Shown: positions 25,761-37,676 of the stretch, one piece after another | How the letters are laid out: the number at the start of each line of letters is the position of its first letter | Position numbering within the stretch: position 1 is the stretch's first letter | DNA from: Apostichopus japonicus | Lineage: Eukaryota > Echinodermata > Holothuroidea > Aspidochirotida > Stichopodidae | Length of the DNA stretch: 64,000 bases | NCBI RefSeq assembly: GCF_037975245.1 | Contig: NC_092568.1 | Coordinates: forward strand, 27,834,501-27,898,500 | Reading direction: 5' to 3' | Position numbers and translations under genes: made by a program | Notes under the pieces: model-generated | The model's database searches: none | Seen by the model: the letters and a program-made list of their open reading frames with translations, nothing else | What the model was told of the DNA's origin: nothing

Positions 25761-25767
25761 AGTAGCC

Positions 25768-27738
25768 CTGTGACTGATGGGACATTTGCGGACCACCATT
25801 TTTAGGTACATTTAGTTAACTTGTAAGCGCTATCTCAGAATGAAAAGAATACCCCTCCTGGTAGCTACTTAATGTAGCTATATCAGAGCACCACCATTGA
25901 GAGAATATTGGCATTAACTATTTCACACAGTGGCATTTCCCTTGTGACTGATGGGACAGAAGCTCTGTGACTGATGGGACGCTACAGTATCTCCTCCAAA
26001 ATTATAGCAATTTTGTTTTGCACTAACTTCAGTTTGCATCCACATATGGTGCCAACTAGCATTAAACTTGGGTCATCTGGGCTCTAGCCATCCATAGTCA
26101 TCACAGGTAGGGCCCACTTGAGTTGGCCAATGGGGGTGTGGGTCCCACATTGGTTTGCTATATGAGCATCCCATAGAAGCAACTGGCATATGTAGAACAG
26201 ACACAGGCCCATGGAAAACCTGTTCCATTCCACACTTGCTGTCTCATATAGCCCCATATGACTGAGTCATGGGTGTGTGATTTGTTGGGGCCTCACTGGG
26301 AAAGCTGTTTGGGCCCATATTTGGTGAGGTATGTTGCCCATGTATGGGACTCATGTCATCCCACTTCGGTGTATCAAGTAATGACATCTGGAAAAATGAA
26401 ACACAATCCATATGCATTTGAAACTTGCATTTTATTTATTAACAACAACAGAACGAGCTGAGCCTTGAAACATGCAAACATTGATAATGAACAGGATACT
26501 AATTAAACAACATTGATGAAGTCATTTAAGTTACATGAGCTTTTGACAATATGCTGAGCTTAACCCTGGGCAGCAAAAGTAAGGAGATACTCTCAACTGT
26601 GGATTTAAAGGGTCCAATCTGCCCATCATATAGTGAAAGTCTGATACAAATTTTTTGAGCCATGTTCTCCATTTCCCCCCAAAATACTAAAGTGGTCAAC
26701 ATCCCATGAGGAAAGAGCCAAAACTAATAGGCAAAGGGGCATACATATACTATGAAAAGGATCCACCTGGCCTTACCAATGATTGGATTGGACCTTACAT
26801 CATTTAAGTTACAGCCTAGTGGTTCTGTGAAAACTAATTCACTTGTGTGATGGGTACTCCTGTGGTGATACTGCCAACCAGGAGTGTGTTGTACAGTGCT
26901 TCAGGTTCTTTTTCCCCCTGATAGACCCACCAGTTCCTTTCACTCGGCCTCATTGTTCTGTGATCCAAGAATATTGCATTCCTCAAATTTTGGACAGAAG
27001 GGCCTGTATGCAGTGATCCAGCCCTCTCTACAAACCTCTGTGCATGCCACTGCTGTAGATGATAACAGTTGTTATGTCATTCTTTTTAGGAAATTAGGTA
27101 TGAATGGAAGGACACTATTCTTGTACTAATACTTTTAGGCATTGCAAACTGTCCAATATAGGCTATACTATCTGAACCATATACCGTGACTGATGGGACA
27201 GTAAAATCCAAAGATCTGACATGTATACCAATCTTGATTCAGGATAACCTTCACAGGTCAATGAACACTTCATCATGTCACCATCATGTCAGTGACACAA
27301 GCTACTTTCAATAACATGGTCTAACAAATTAATTTGAAGAAATATACTGTACCTGTATTCTGATTTGCGTTTTGTTCACGTTCTCGACGCTTCTGTTGTG
27401 AAGACATCTCCCGCTTCTTCTTGTGGGCCCACTGATTGTGTTTTTTTTATATGCATCATATTTCCCCTCTGCTTTCAAACGTTCCCTCCTGTTTCGCTGT
27501 CTTTCAGCACTGGATTTCCCCATTTTGCATTGCACCACACATGCAGCCTAATTCTGTGACTGATGGGACAGAAGTTTCAGGTTGTCTTGCACATAACCCT
27601 ATACACAATTGAAGAATCTCTGCTCATGCCAGATTAAGCCTTGAGTAGTACTAGATAGATGGACCCCCAACAACAGCTAAAATCATTCTGTTGGCTTATG
27701 ACTAAAACAAATGTTAAAAAACTGTGACTGATGGGACA
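25768..27738. repeat. six dispersed copies of the motif TGTGACTGATGGGACA
   Basis: Copies lie at 25768-25783, 25943-25958, 25966-25980, 27186-27200, 27555-27570 and 27723-27738, all in the same orientation. The shared core is GTGACTGATGGGAC, and flanks differ. Spacings (175, 23, 1220, 369, 168) are irregular and not multiples of three, so this is not a peptide repeat. One copy lies just upstream of the ATG of the minus-strand exon at 27538. The function is unknown. Confidence 0.85.
27353..27538 (-). CDS. candidate first exon, SSAERQR-type basic protein (frameshifted)
   Basis: From ATG 27538 the frame reads MVQCKMGKSSAERQRNRRER and continues LKAEGKYDAYKK. This is the N-terminal signature of a family of uncharacterised invertebrate proteins that start with a highly charged SSAERQ-x-x-RER-x-K helix. 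After an 8-base A run (27432-27439) the continuation matching the family pattern (KKKREMSSQQKRRERE) is in another frame, so one base is missing or the copy is broken. The exon ends at a good donor (AATACAG/GTACAG; G at 27353). A TGTCCCATCAGTCACAG motif lies about 17 bases upstream of the ATG. Downstream exons on the minus strand were not firmly found. An open segment near 27080-26850 is possible. Confidence 0.45.
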
Positions 27739-28087
27739 TGTCCACACTCATTATTTCAAGAAATCACACAAAGACTTCTATTCGTATAGACACCTGTAAC
27801 TTTGCAGAAGGTGAAAGGTCTCAAGGTGACTTTCATACTCAAAACAAAGTTGGTCATTTCTAGAATCATGCCAACTATTAAAGGGGCACTCTGAATTTTA
27901 GGAAATTTTGCTAATTTTTCGTTCCTGCAGCACTTGACAGTTAAATGCATGCTGCAGTGAGGGGAAACACGTTATAAGCCAGGTGACACCTGTTTTTGGT
28001 AGTTTAACTGTCATGTATATCAAATATCTCCCTCAAATGGCTGCAACCTTAAGTTGATTTTTAGTGAAAAATGCATCAATTCAATGG
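27571..28087. other. spacer before satellite, no gene supported
   Basis: It contains one TGTGACTGATGGGACA copy (27723). The sequence just before the array (about 27960-28087) has no obvious transposon terminus. Confidence 0.5.
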
Positions 28088-31000
28088 AATGTGTAATTAA
28101 TTACTTAGTTAATTAAATGATTTGCTATATTGATTTTACAAAGGGATAACTTTCAATAGTACCCATACTGGAGTCCTTACAGTGGTCCAGTGTGATGATA
28201 TAACATTGAATTGCCAATGTCGCTCTAAGTGTTGTTTTTATGCTATGTCGCCCTAAGTGTTGTGGAAAGAGATAAATTCACATAGGACAACTTGTATATG
28301 TGTAATTAATTACTTAGTTAATTAAATTATTTGCTATATTTATTTTACAAAGGGATAACTTTCAATAGTACCCATACTGGAGTCCTAACAGTGGTCCAGT
28401 GTGATGGAATAACATTAAATTGCCAATGTCGCCCTTAGTGCTGTTTTTATTCTATGTCGCCCTAAGTGTTGTGAAAAGAGATAAATTTACATAGGACAAC
28501 TTGTATATGTGCAATTAAATAATTAATTAGTTAAATTATTTGCTATATGTATTGCGCAAAGGGATACATATAAATAATACCCATACTGGAGTCCTAACAG
28601 TGGTCCAATTTGATGAAATATACATTAAATTGCCACTGTCGCCCTAAGTGCTGTTTTTATGATATGTTGCCCTAAGTGTTGTGAAAAGAGCTAAATTCAC
28701 ATATGCCAACATGAATATGTGTTATTAATTAATTAATTAGTTAAACTACTTGGTTTATTGTCTTGCAAAGGGATTTCTATAAACAGAACCCACACTGGAG
28801 TCCTATACAGTGGTCCAGTGTGACAAAATAGTATTGTATTACATGTATATGTGTAATTAATTACTTAGTTAATTAAATTATTTTCTATATTTATTTTACA
28901 AAGGGATTACTATCAATAGTACCCATACTGGAGTCCTAACAGTGGTCCAGTGTGATGGAATAACATTAAATTGCCAATGTTGCCCTAAGTGCTGTTTTTA
29001 TTCTATGTCGCCCTAAGTGTTGTGAAAAGAGATAAATTCACATAGGACAACTTGTATATGTGTAATTAATTACTTAGTTAATTAGATTATTTTCTATATT
29101 TATTTTACAAAGGGATTACTATCAATAGTACCCATACTGGAGTCCTAACAGTGGTCCAGTGTGATGGAATAACATTAAATTGCCAATGTTGCCCTAAGTG
29201 TTGTTTTTATTCTATGTCGCCCTAAGTGTTGTGAAGAGATAAATTCACATAGGACAACTTGTATATGTGTAATTAATTACTTAGTTAACTAGATTATTTT
29301 CTATATTATTTTACAAAGGGGTTACTATCAATAGTACCCATACTGGAGTCCTAACAGTGGTCCAGTGTGATGGAATAACATTAAATTGCCAATGTTGCCC
29401 TAAGTGCTGTTTTTATGATATGTCGCCCTAAATGTTGTGAAAAGAGATAAATTCACATAGGACAACTTGTATATGTGTAATTAATTACTAAGTTAACTAG
29501 ATTATTTTCTATAGTAATTTTACAAAGGGGTTACTATCAATAGTACCCATACTGGAGTCCTAACAGTGGTCCAGTGTGATGGAATAACATTAAATTGCCA
29601 ATGTCGCCCTTAGTGCTGTTTTTATTCTATGTCGCCCTAAGTGTTGTGAAAAGATATAAATTTACATAGGACAACTTGTATATGTGCAATTAAATAATTA
29701 ATTAGTTAAATTATTTGCTATATGTATTGCGCAAAGGGATACATATAAATAATACCCATACTGGAGTCCTAACAGTGGTCCAGTTTGATGAAATATACAT
29801 TAAATTGCCACTGTCGCCCTAAGTGCTGTTTTTATGATATGTTGCCCTAAGTGTTGTGAAAAGAGCTAAATTCACATATGCCAACATGAATATGTGTTAT
29901 TAATTAATTAATTAATTAGTTAAACTACTTGGTTTATTGTCTTGCAAAGGGATTTCTATAAACAGAACCCACACTGGAGTCCTATACAGTGGTCCAGTGT
30001 GACAAAATAGTATTGTATTACATGTATATGTGTAATTAATTACTTAGTTAATTAAATTATTTTCTATATTTATTTTACAAAGGGATTACTATCAATAGTA
30101 CCCATACTGGAGTCCTAACAGTGGTCCAGTGTGATGGAATAACATTAAATTGCCAATGTTGCCCTAAGTGCTGTTTTTATTCTATGTCGCCCTAAGTGTT
30201 GTGAAAAGAGATAAATTCACATAGGACAACTTGTATATGTGTAATTGATTACTTAGTTAATTAGATTATTTTCTATATTTATTTTACAAAGGGATTACTA
30301 TCAATAGTACCCATACTGGAGTCCTAACAGTGGTCCAGTGTGATGGAATAACATTAAATTGCCAATGTTGCCCTAAGTGTTGTTTTTATTCTATGTCGCC
30401 CTAAGTGTTGTGAAGAGATAAATTCACATAGGACAACTTGTATATGTGTAATTAATTACTTAGTTAACTAGATTATTTTCTATAGTAATTTTACAAAGGG
30501 GTTACTATCAATAGTACCCATACTGGAGTCCTAACAGTGGTCCAGTGTGATGGAATAACATTAAACTGCCAATGTCGCCCTTAGTGCTGTTTTTATTCTA
30601 TGTCCCCCTAAGTGTTGTGAAAAGAGATAAATTTACATAGGACAACTTGTATATGTGCAATTAAATAATTAATTAGTTAAATTATTTGCTATATGTATTG
30701 CGCAAAGGGATACATATAAATAATACCCATACTGGAGTCCTAACAGTGGTCCAGTGTGATGGAATAACATTAAATTGCCACTGTTGCCCTAAGTGCTGTT
30801 TTTATTCTATGTCGCCCTAAGTGTTGTGAAAAGAGATAAATTCACATAGGACAACTTGTATATGTGTAATTAATTACTTAGTTAATTAGATTATTTACTA
30901 TATTTATTTCACAAAGGGATTACTATCAATAGTACCCATACTGGAGTCCTAACAGTGGTCCAGTGTGATGGAATAACATTAAATTGCCACTGTTGCCCTA

Positions 31001-34000
31001 AGTGCTGTTTTTATTCTATGTCGCCCTAAGTGTTGTGAAAAGAGATAAATTCACATAGGACAACTTGTATATGTGTAATTAATTACTTAGTTAATTAGAT
31101 TATTTTCTATATTTATTTTACAAAGGGATTACTATCAATAGTACCCATACTGGAGTCCTAACAGTGGTCCAGTGTGATGGAATAACATTAAATTGCCAAT
31201 GTTGCCCTAAGTGCTGTTTTTATTCTATGTCGCCGTAAGTGTTGTGAAAAGAGATAAATTCACATAGGACAACTTGTATGTGTGTAATTAATTACTTAGT
31301 TAATTAGATTATTTTCTATATTTATTTTACAAAGGGATTACTATCAATAGTACCCATACTGGAGTCCTAACAGTGGTCCAGTGTGATGGAATAACATTAA
31401 ATTGCCAATGTTGCCCTAAGTGCTGTTTTTATTCTATGTCGCCCTAAGTGTTGTGAAAAGAGATAAATTCACATAGGACAACTTGCATATGTGCAATTAA
31501 ATAGTTAATTAGTTAAATTATTTGCTATATGTATTGCGCAAAGGGATACATATAAATAATACCCATACTGGAGTCCTAACAGTGGTCCAATTTGATGAAA
31601 TATACATTAAATTGCCACTGTCGCCCTAAGTGCTGTTTTTATGATATGTTGCCCTAAGTGTTGTGAAAAGAGCTAAACTCGCATATGCCAACATGAATAT
31701 GTGTTATTAATTTATTAATTAGTTAAACTACTTGGTTTATTGTCTTGCAAAGGGATTTCTATAAATAGAACCCACACTGGAGTCCTATACAGTGGTCCAG
31801 TGTGACAAAATAGTATTGTATTACATGTATATGTGTAATTAATTACTTAGTTAATTAAATTATTTTCTATATTTATTTTACAAAGGGATTACTATCAATA
31901 TTACCCATACTGGAGTCCTAACAGTGGTCCAGTGTGATGGAATAACATTAAATTGCCAATGTTGCCCTAAGTGCTGTTTTTATTCTATGTCGCCCTAAGT
32001 GTTGTGAAAAGAGATAAATTCACATAGGACAACTTGTATATGTGTAATTAATTACTTAGTTAATTAGATTATTTTCTATATTTATTTTACAAAGGGGTTA
32101 CTATCAATAGTACCCATACTGGAGTCCTAACAGTGGTCCAGTGTGATGGAATAACATTAAATTGCCAATGTCGCCCTTAGTGCTGTTTTTATTCTATGTC
32201 GCCCTAAGTGTTGTGAAAAGAGATAAATTTACATAGGACAACTTGTATATGTGCAATTAAATAATTAATTAGTTAAATTATTTGCTATATGTATTGCGCA
32301 AAGGGATACATATAAATAATACCCATACTGGAGTCCTAACAGTGGTCCAATTTGATGAAATATACATTAAATTGCCACTGTCGCCCTAAGTGCTGTTTTT
32401 ATGATATGTTACCCTAAGTGTTGTGAAAAGAGCTAAATTCACATATGCCAACATGAATATGTGTTATTAATTACTTAGTTAATTAGATTATTTTCTATAT
32501 TTATTTCACAAAGGGATTACTATCAATAGTACCCATACTGGAGTCCTAACAGTGGTCCAGTGTGATGGAATAACATTAAATTGCCACTGTTGCCCTAAGT
32601 GCTGTTTTTATTCTATGTCGCCCTAAGTGTTGTGAAAAGAGATAAATTCACATAGGACAACTTGTATATGTGTAATTAATTACTTAGTTAATTAGATTAT
32701 TTTCTATATTTATTTTACAAAGGGATTACTATCAATAGTACCCATACTGGAGTCCTAACAGTGGTCCAGTGTGATGGAATAACATTAAATTGCCAATGTT
32801 GCCCTAAGTGCTGTTTTTATTCTATGTCGCCGTAAGTGTTGTGAAAAGAGATAAATTCACATAGGACAACTTGTATGTGTGTAATTAATTACTTAGTTAA
32901 TTAGATTATTTTCTATATTTATTTTACAAAGGGATTACTATCAATAGTACCCATACTGGAGTCCTAACAGTGGTCCAGTGTGATGGAATAACATTAAATT
33001 GCCAATGTTGCCCTAAGTGCTGTTTTTATTCTATGTCGCCCTAAGTGTTGTGAAAAGAGATAAATTCACATAGGACAACTTGTATATGTGCAATTAAATA
33101 GTTAATTAGTTAAATTATTTGCTATATGTATTGCGCAAAGGGATACATATAAATAATACCCATACTGGAGTCCTAACAGTGGTCCAATTTGATGAAATAT
33201 ACATTAAATTGCCACTGTCGCCCTAAGTGCTGTTTTTATGATATGTTGCCCTAAGTGTTGTGAAAAGAGCTAAACTCGCATATGCCAACATGAATATGTG
33301 TTATTAATTTATTAATTAGTTAAACTACTTGGTTTATTGTCTTGCAAAGGGATTTCTATAAATAGAACCCACACTGGAGTCCTATACAGTGGTCCAGTGT
33401 GACAAAATAGTATTGTATTACATGTATATGTGTAATTAATTACTTAGTTAATTAAATTATTTTCTATATTTATTTTACAAAGGGATTACTATCAATAGTA
33501 CCCATACTGGAGTCCTAACAGTGGTCCAGTGTGATGGAATAACATTAAATTGCCAATGTTGCCCTAAGTGCTGTTTTTATTCTATGTCGCCCTAAGTGTT
33601 GTGAAAAGAGATAAATTCACATAGGACAACTTGTATATGTGTAATTAATTACTTAGTTAATTAGATTATTTTCTATATTTATTTCACAAAGGGATTACTA
33701 TCAATAGTACCCATACTGGAGTCCTAACAGTGGTCCAGTGTGATGGAATAACATTAAATTGCCAATGTCGCCCTTAGTGCTGTTTTTATTCTATGTCGCC
33801 CTAAGTGTTGTGAAAAGAGATAAATTTACATAGGACAACTTGTATATGTGCAATTAAATAGTTAATTAGTTAAATTATTTGCTATATGTATTGCGCAAAG
33901 GGATACATATAAATAATACCCATACTGGAGTCCTAACAGTGGTCCAGTTTGATGAAATATACATTAAATTGCCACTGTCGCCCTAAGTGCTGTTTTTATG

Positions 34001-36650
34001 ATATGTTGCCCTAAGTGTTGTGAAAAGAGCTAAACTCGCATATGCCAACATGAATATGTGTTATTAATTTATTAATTAGTTAAACTACTTGGTTTATTGT
34101 CTTGCAAAGGGATTTCTATAAATAGAACCCACACTGGAGTCCTATACAGTGGTCCAGTGTGACAAAATAGTATTGTATTACATGTATATGTGTAATTAAT
34201 TACTTAGTTAATTAAATTATTTTCTATATTTATTTTACAAAGGGATTACTATCAATATTACCCATACTGGAGTCCTAACAGTGGTCCAGTGTGATGGAAT
34301 AACATTAAATTGCCAATGTTGCCCTAAGTGCTGTTTTTATTCTATGTCGCCCTAAGTGTTGTGAAAAGAGATAAATTCACATAGGACAACTTGTATATGT
34401 GTAATTAATTACTTAGTTAATTAGATTATTTTCTATAGTAATTTTACAAAGGGGTTACTATCAATAGTACCCATACTGGAGTCCTAACAGTGGTCCAGTG
34501 TGATGGAATAACATTAAACTGCCAATGTCGCCCTTAGTGCTGTTTTTATTCTATGTCGCCCTAAGTGTTGTAAAAAGAGATAAATTTACATAGGACAACT
34601 TGTATATGTGCAATTAAATAATTAATTAGTTAAATTATTTGCTATATGTATTGCGCAAAGGGATACATATAAATAATACCCATACTGGAGTCCTAACAGT
34701 GGTCCAGTTTGATGAAATATACATTAAATTGCCACTGTCGCCCTAAGTGCTGTTTTTATGATATGTTGCCCTAAGTGTTGTGAAAAGAGCTAAATTCACA
34801 TATGCCAACATGAATGTGTTATTAATTAATTAATTAGTTAAACTACTTGGTTTATTGTCTTGCAAAGGGATTTCTATAAATAGAACCCACACTGGAGTCC
34901 TGTACAGTGGTCCAGTGTGACAAAATAGTATTGTATTACATGTATATGTGTAATTAATTACTTAGTTAATTAAATTATTTTCTATATTTATTTTACAAAG
35001 GGATTACTATCAATATTACCCATACTGGAGTCCTAACAGTGGTCCAGTGTGATGGAATAACATTAAATTGCCAATGTTGCCCTAAGTGCTGTTTTTATTC
35101 TGTCGCCCTAAGTGTTGTGAAAAGAGATAAATTCGCATAGGACAACTTGTATATGTGTAATTAATTACTTAGTTAATTAGATTATTTTCTATATTTATTT
35201 TACAAAGGGGTTACTATCAATAGTACCCATACTGGAGTCCTAACAGTGGTCCAGTGTGATGGAATAACATTAAATTGCCAATGTCGCCCTTAGTGCTGTT
35301 TTTATTCTATGTCGCCCTAAGTGTTGTAAAAAGAGATAAATTTACATAGGACAACTTGTATATGTGCAATTAAATAATTAATTAGTTAAATTATTTGCTA
35401 TATGTATTGCGCAAAGGGATACATATAAATAATACCCATACTGGAGTCCTAACAGTGGTCCAGTTTGATGAAATATACATTAAATTGCCACTGTCGCCCT
35501 AAGTGCTGTTTTTATGATATGTTGCCCTAAGTGTTGTGAAAAGAGCTAAATTCACATATGCCAACATGAATGTGTTATTAATTAATTAATTAGTTAAACT
35601 ACTTGGTTTATTGTCTTGCAAAGGGATTTCTATAAATAGAACCCACACTGGAGTCCTGTACAGTGGTCCAGTGTGACAAAATAGTATTGTATTACATGTA
35701 TATGTGTAATTAATTACTTAGTTAATTAAATTATTTTCTATATTTATTTTACAAAGGGATTACTATCAATAGTACCCATACTGGAGTCCTAACAGTGGTC
35801 CAGTGTGATGGAATAACATTAAATTGCCAATGTTGCCCTAAGTGCTGTTTTTATTCTGTCGCCCTAAGTGTTGTGAAAAGAGATAAATTCGCATAGGACA
35901 ACTTGTATATGTGTAATTAATTACTTAGTTAATTAGATTATTTTCTATATTTATTTTACAAAGGGGTTACTATCAATAGTACCCATACTGGAGTCCTAAC
36001 AGTGGTCCAGTTTGATGAAATATACATTAAATTGCCACTGTTGCCCTAAGTGCTGTTTTTATGATATGTTGCCCAAGTGTTGTGAAAAGAGCTAAATTCA
36101 CATACGCCAACATGAATATGTGTTATTAATTAATTAATTAGTTAAACTACTTGGTTTATTGTCTTGCAAAGGGATTTCTATGAATAGTACCCACACTGGA
36201 GTCCTATACAGTGGTCCAGTGTGACAAAATAGTATTGTATTACATGTATATGTGTAATTAATTCCTTAATTAATTTAATTCCTTGCTAAATAAATATTTC
36301 AAAGGGATTACTATAAATAGAACCCATACTGGACTCCAATGTGATGAAATTACATTAAATTGCCAATGTTGCCCTAAGTGTTATTTGATGCGATGTCGCC
36401 CGAAGTGCTGTTTCACAGTTAAATTCAATGAGATGCACTTAGGGCGACATCTATATGTCGCCCTAAGTGTGTTTGTGTACAATTAATTGATTATTTAATT
36501 AAAATCCTTGGTATTTGTATTTTGCAAAAGGATTATTTTTAAAAGCACTCAAACTGGAGTCTTTACAATGGTCCAGTGTGAAACAATAACATTAAATTGC
36601 CAATGTTGCCCTAAGTACTCTTTTTATTCTATGTCGCCCAACGGTCTAAT
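28088..36650. repeat. 8.6-kb satellite array with higher-order structure
   Basis: The basic monomer is about 209 bases (CCCATACTGGAGTCC starts 28162, 28371, 28580, 28789). It holds AATTAATTACTTAGTTAATT, CCCATACTGGAGTCCTAACAG, GTGGTCCAGTGTGATG, and two GCCCTAAGTG boxes. Three monomer types occur: type a (ATTACTTAGTTAATTA start), type b (GCAATTAAATAATT start, TTGCGCAAAGGG) and type c, a 133-base form lacking the two GCCCTAAGTG boxes (GACAAAATAGTATTG). Type b starts at 28511, 29686, 30657, 31493, 32253, 33090, 33850, 34610 and 35366. The last units repeat as b-c-a-a of about 760 bases. Divergent monomers lie at both edges, most strongly after 36240. Confidence 0.95.
36436..36469. repeat. perfect 15-bp hairpin at satellite edge
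   Basis: CACTTAGGGCGACAT, a four-base spacer CTAT, then ATGTCGCCCTAAGTG. In the array the GCCCTAAGTG boxes are direct repeats, and only here are they inverted. A degenerate version is at 231-285. Confidence 0.9.
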
Positions 36651-36656
36651 TTAGAG

Positions 36657-36658
<2 letters not shown>

Positions 36659-36699
<41 letters not shown>
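36659..36699. repeat. (TA)n microsatellite
   Basis: It follows the satellite edge sequence GTCGCCCAACGGTC almost directly and abuts the SINE on the right. Confidence 0.95.
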
Positions 36700-36702
<3 letters not shown>

Positions 36703-36985
36703 GAAAATCGTAATGAGTTGGAAATTCAAGAACAGTGAAAAAACTTTCAGCTTCCACCGGGATTCGAACCACGGGCCTCCCGCTCTGTACGCGGACACCC
36801 AACCACTAGGCTATGGACGCTGATTGTATGTCCAGAGGTTCGAAACCGGTAAGGAAGATCGTAATTCCACTGTAGGCGTTTGTCACCTGTATCGAACAAT
36901 ACTAGTTCTGTTTTTGGTGACATATTTTGCCTTACTCTAGAGATCAAACATGATGCTAACCAACTCGAAAATCATTTGTGATTCC
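36700..36985 (-). mobile_element. tRNA-derived SINE-like element
   Basis: On the minus strand a tRNA-like head (36752-36820) with intact pol III A and B boxes is followed by a short unrelated body ending at ATGAAAATCGTAATGAG (36700-36716). That end sequence recurs alone at 37111-37128 inside another TA tract. TA tracts border the element on both sides. No poly-A tail is visible, so SINE is the likely but not certain class. Confidence 0.6.
36752..36820 (-). tRNA. tRNA-like sequence (pseudo-tRNA, anticodon position reads ACA)
   Basis: Reverse complement: acceptor GCGTCCA pairs six of seven with TGGAAGC. The A box is TAGCCTAGTGGTTGG, the anticodon stem CCGC/GCGG encloses GTACAGA, and the B box is GGTTCGAATCC. 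The T stem has two mismatches. ACA would read a cysteine codon but is not the usual Cys anticodon. It is best seen as the promoter head of a SINE rather than a working tRNA gene. Confidence 0.55.
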
Positions 36986-37027
36986 TAAAGCCGGATCTCG
37001 AAAGGGATACTTTGAACAGACTTTATG

Positions 37028-37029
<2 letters not shown>

Positions 37030-37116
<87 letters not shown>

Positions 37117-37147
37117 ATCGTAATGAGTATATATATATATATATATA
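37030..37147. repeat. interrupted (TA)n tract
   Basis: Three TA runs separated by a CACA interruption and by a stray 17-base SINE end (ATGAAAATCGTAATGAG). The left end of a MITE follows directly. Translation of this tract yields a spurious Ile/Tyr-rich frame. Confidence 0.9.
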
Positions 37148-37676
37148 CATGGGCGGCGATCATGGGGGGGGGGGCTTTTTTTTCTTTTCTTTTTTTAAAA
37201 TATGGTTGCTACAGCCCTATTTTCCATTTTCACCGGCAAACCAAATTTCATTACGGATGCGGTCCGTCTAGCTATTCATTTCGAAAAAAAGTAAAAACTA
37301 CTTACGGTCATATATAATAACAAATTGTGACACGGTTAGACAGGCGCCTTGGGAGAGATTTGCCAAGGGAGGGGCGAAGTTTGTAGGCAAACTATCTAAG
37401 CGTAGCGCCACCATAAGTTGGCGCGAAGCGCGAAAGAAAAATTTGGCCGAAAATGCCTCCCAGATCGTTGGAAATGGCACTTCCCAGGCCTTGTAAGTTG
37501 CATCTAAGCATTTTCTATTTTGAAATTACTAGCGATATCATAAAATTTTTTAAAAAAATATGCTAAAAAAAAACTATGCCACGAAATATTGGGGGGGATA
37601 TTAGATACTATATCCCCCCACCTAAAATATTGGGGGGGACATGTCCCCCCCGTCCCCCCCATGATCGCCGCCCATG
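37148..37676. mobile_element. 529-bp hAT-like MITE inserted in LINE ORF1
   Basis: The terminal inverted repeats are CATGGGCGGCGATCATGG and its inverted copy (CCATGATCGCCGCCCATG), followed inward by G-runs and C-runs. No coding frame spans the element. The right flank GCGATGTC is part of the LINE zinc-knuckle codons. The left flank is a TA tract, so the expected 8-base duplication is lost and the 5' half of the LINE is missing there. Another copy of the family ends at 134. Confidence 0.8.

Noticed and set aside
25584-27738. CPISH peptide repeat encoded by the 15-17-bp motif
   Set aside because: Spacing between copies is not a multiple of three and the frames differ, so the repeat is at DNA level.
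28088-36650. Regularly spaced repeats resembling a CRISPR array
   Set aside because: Units are 133-209 bases with homologous content throughout, with no unique spacers and no cas genes, in a eukaryotic context. It is a satellite.
36752-36820. Functional tRNA gene
   Set aside because: T stem has two mismatches, the anticodon is unusual, and the sequence is joined to a SINE-like body between TA tracts.
37012-37317. Ile/Tyr-rich open frame
   Set aside because: Translation of a (TA)n tract running into a MITE.
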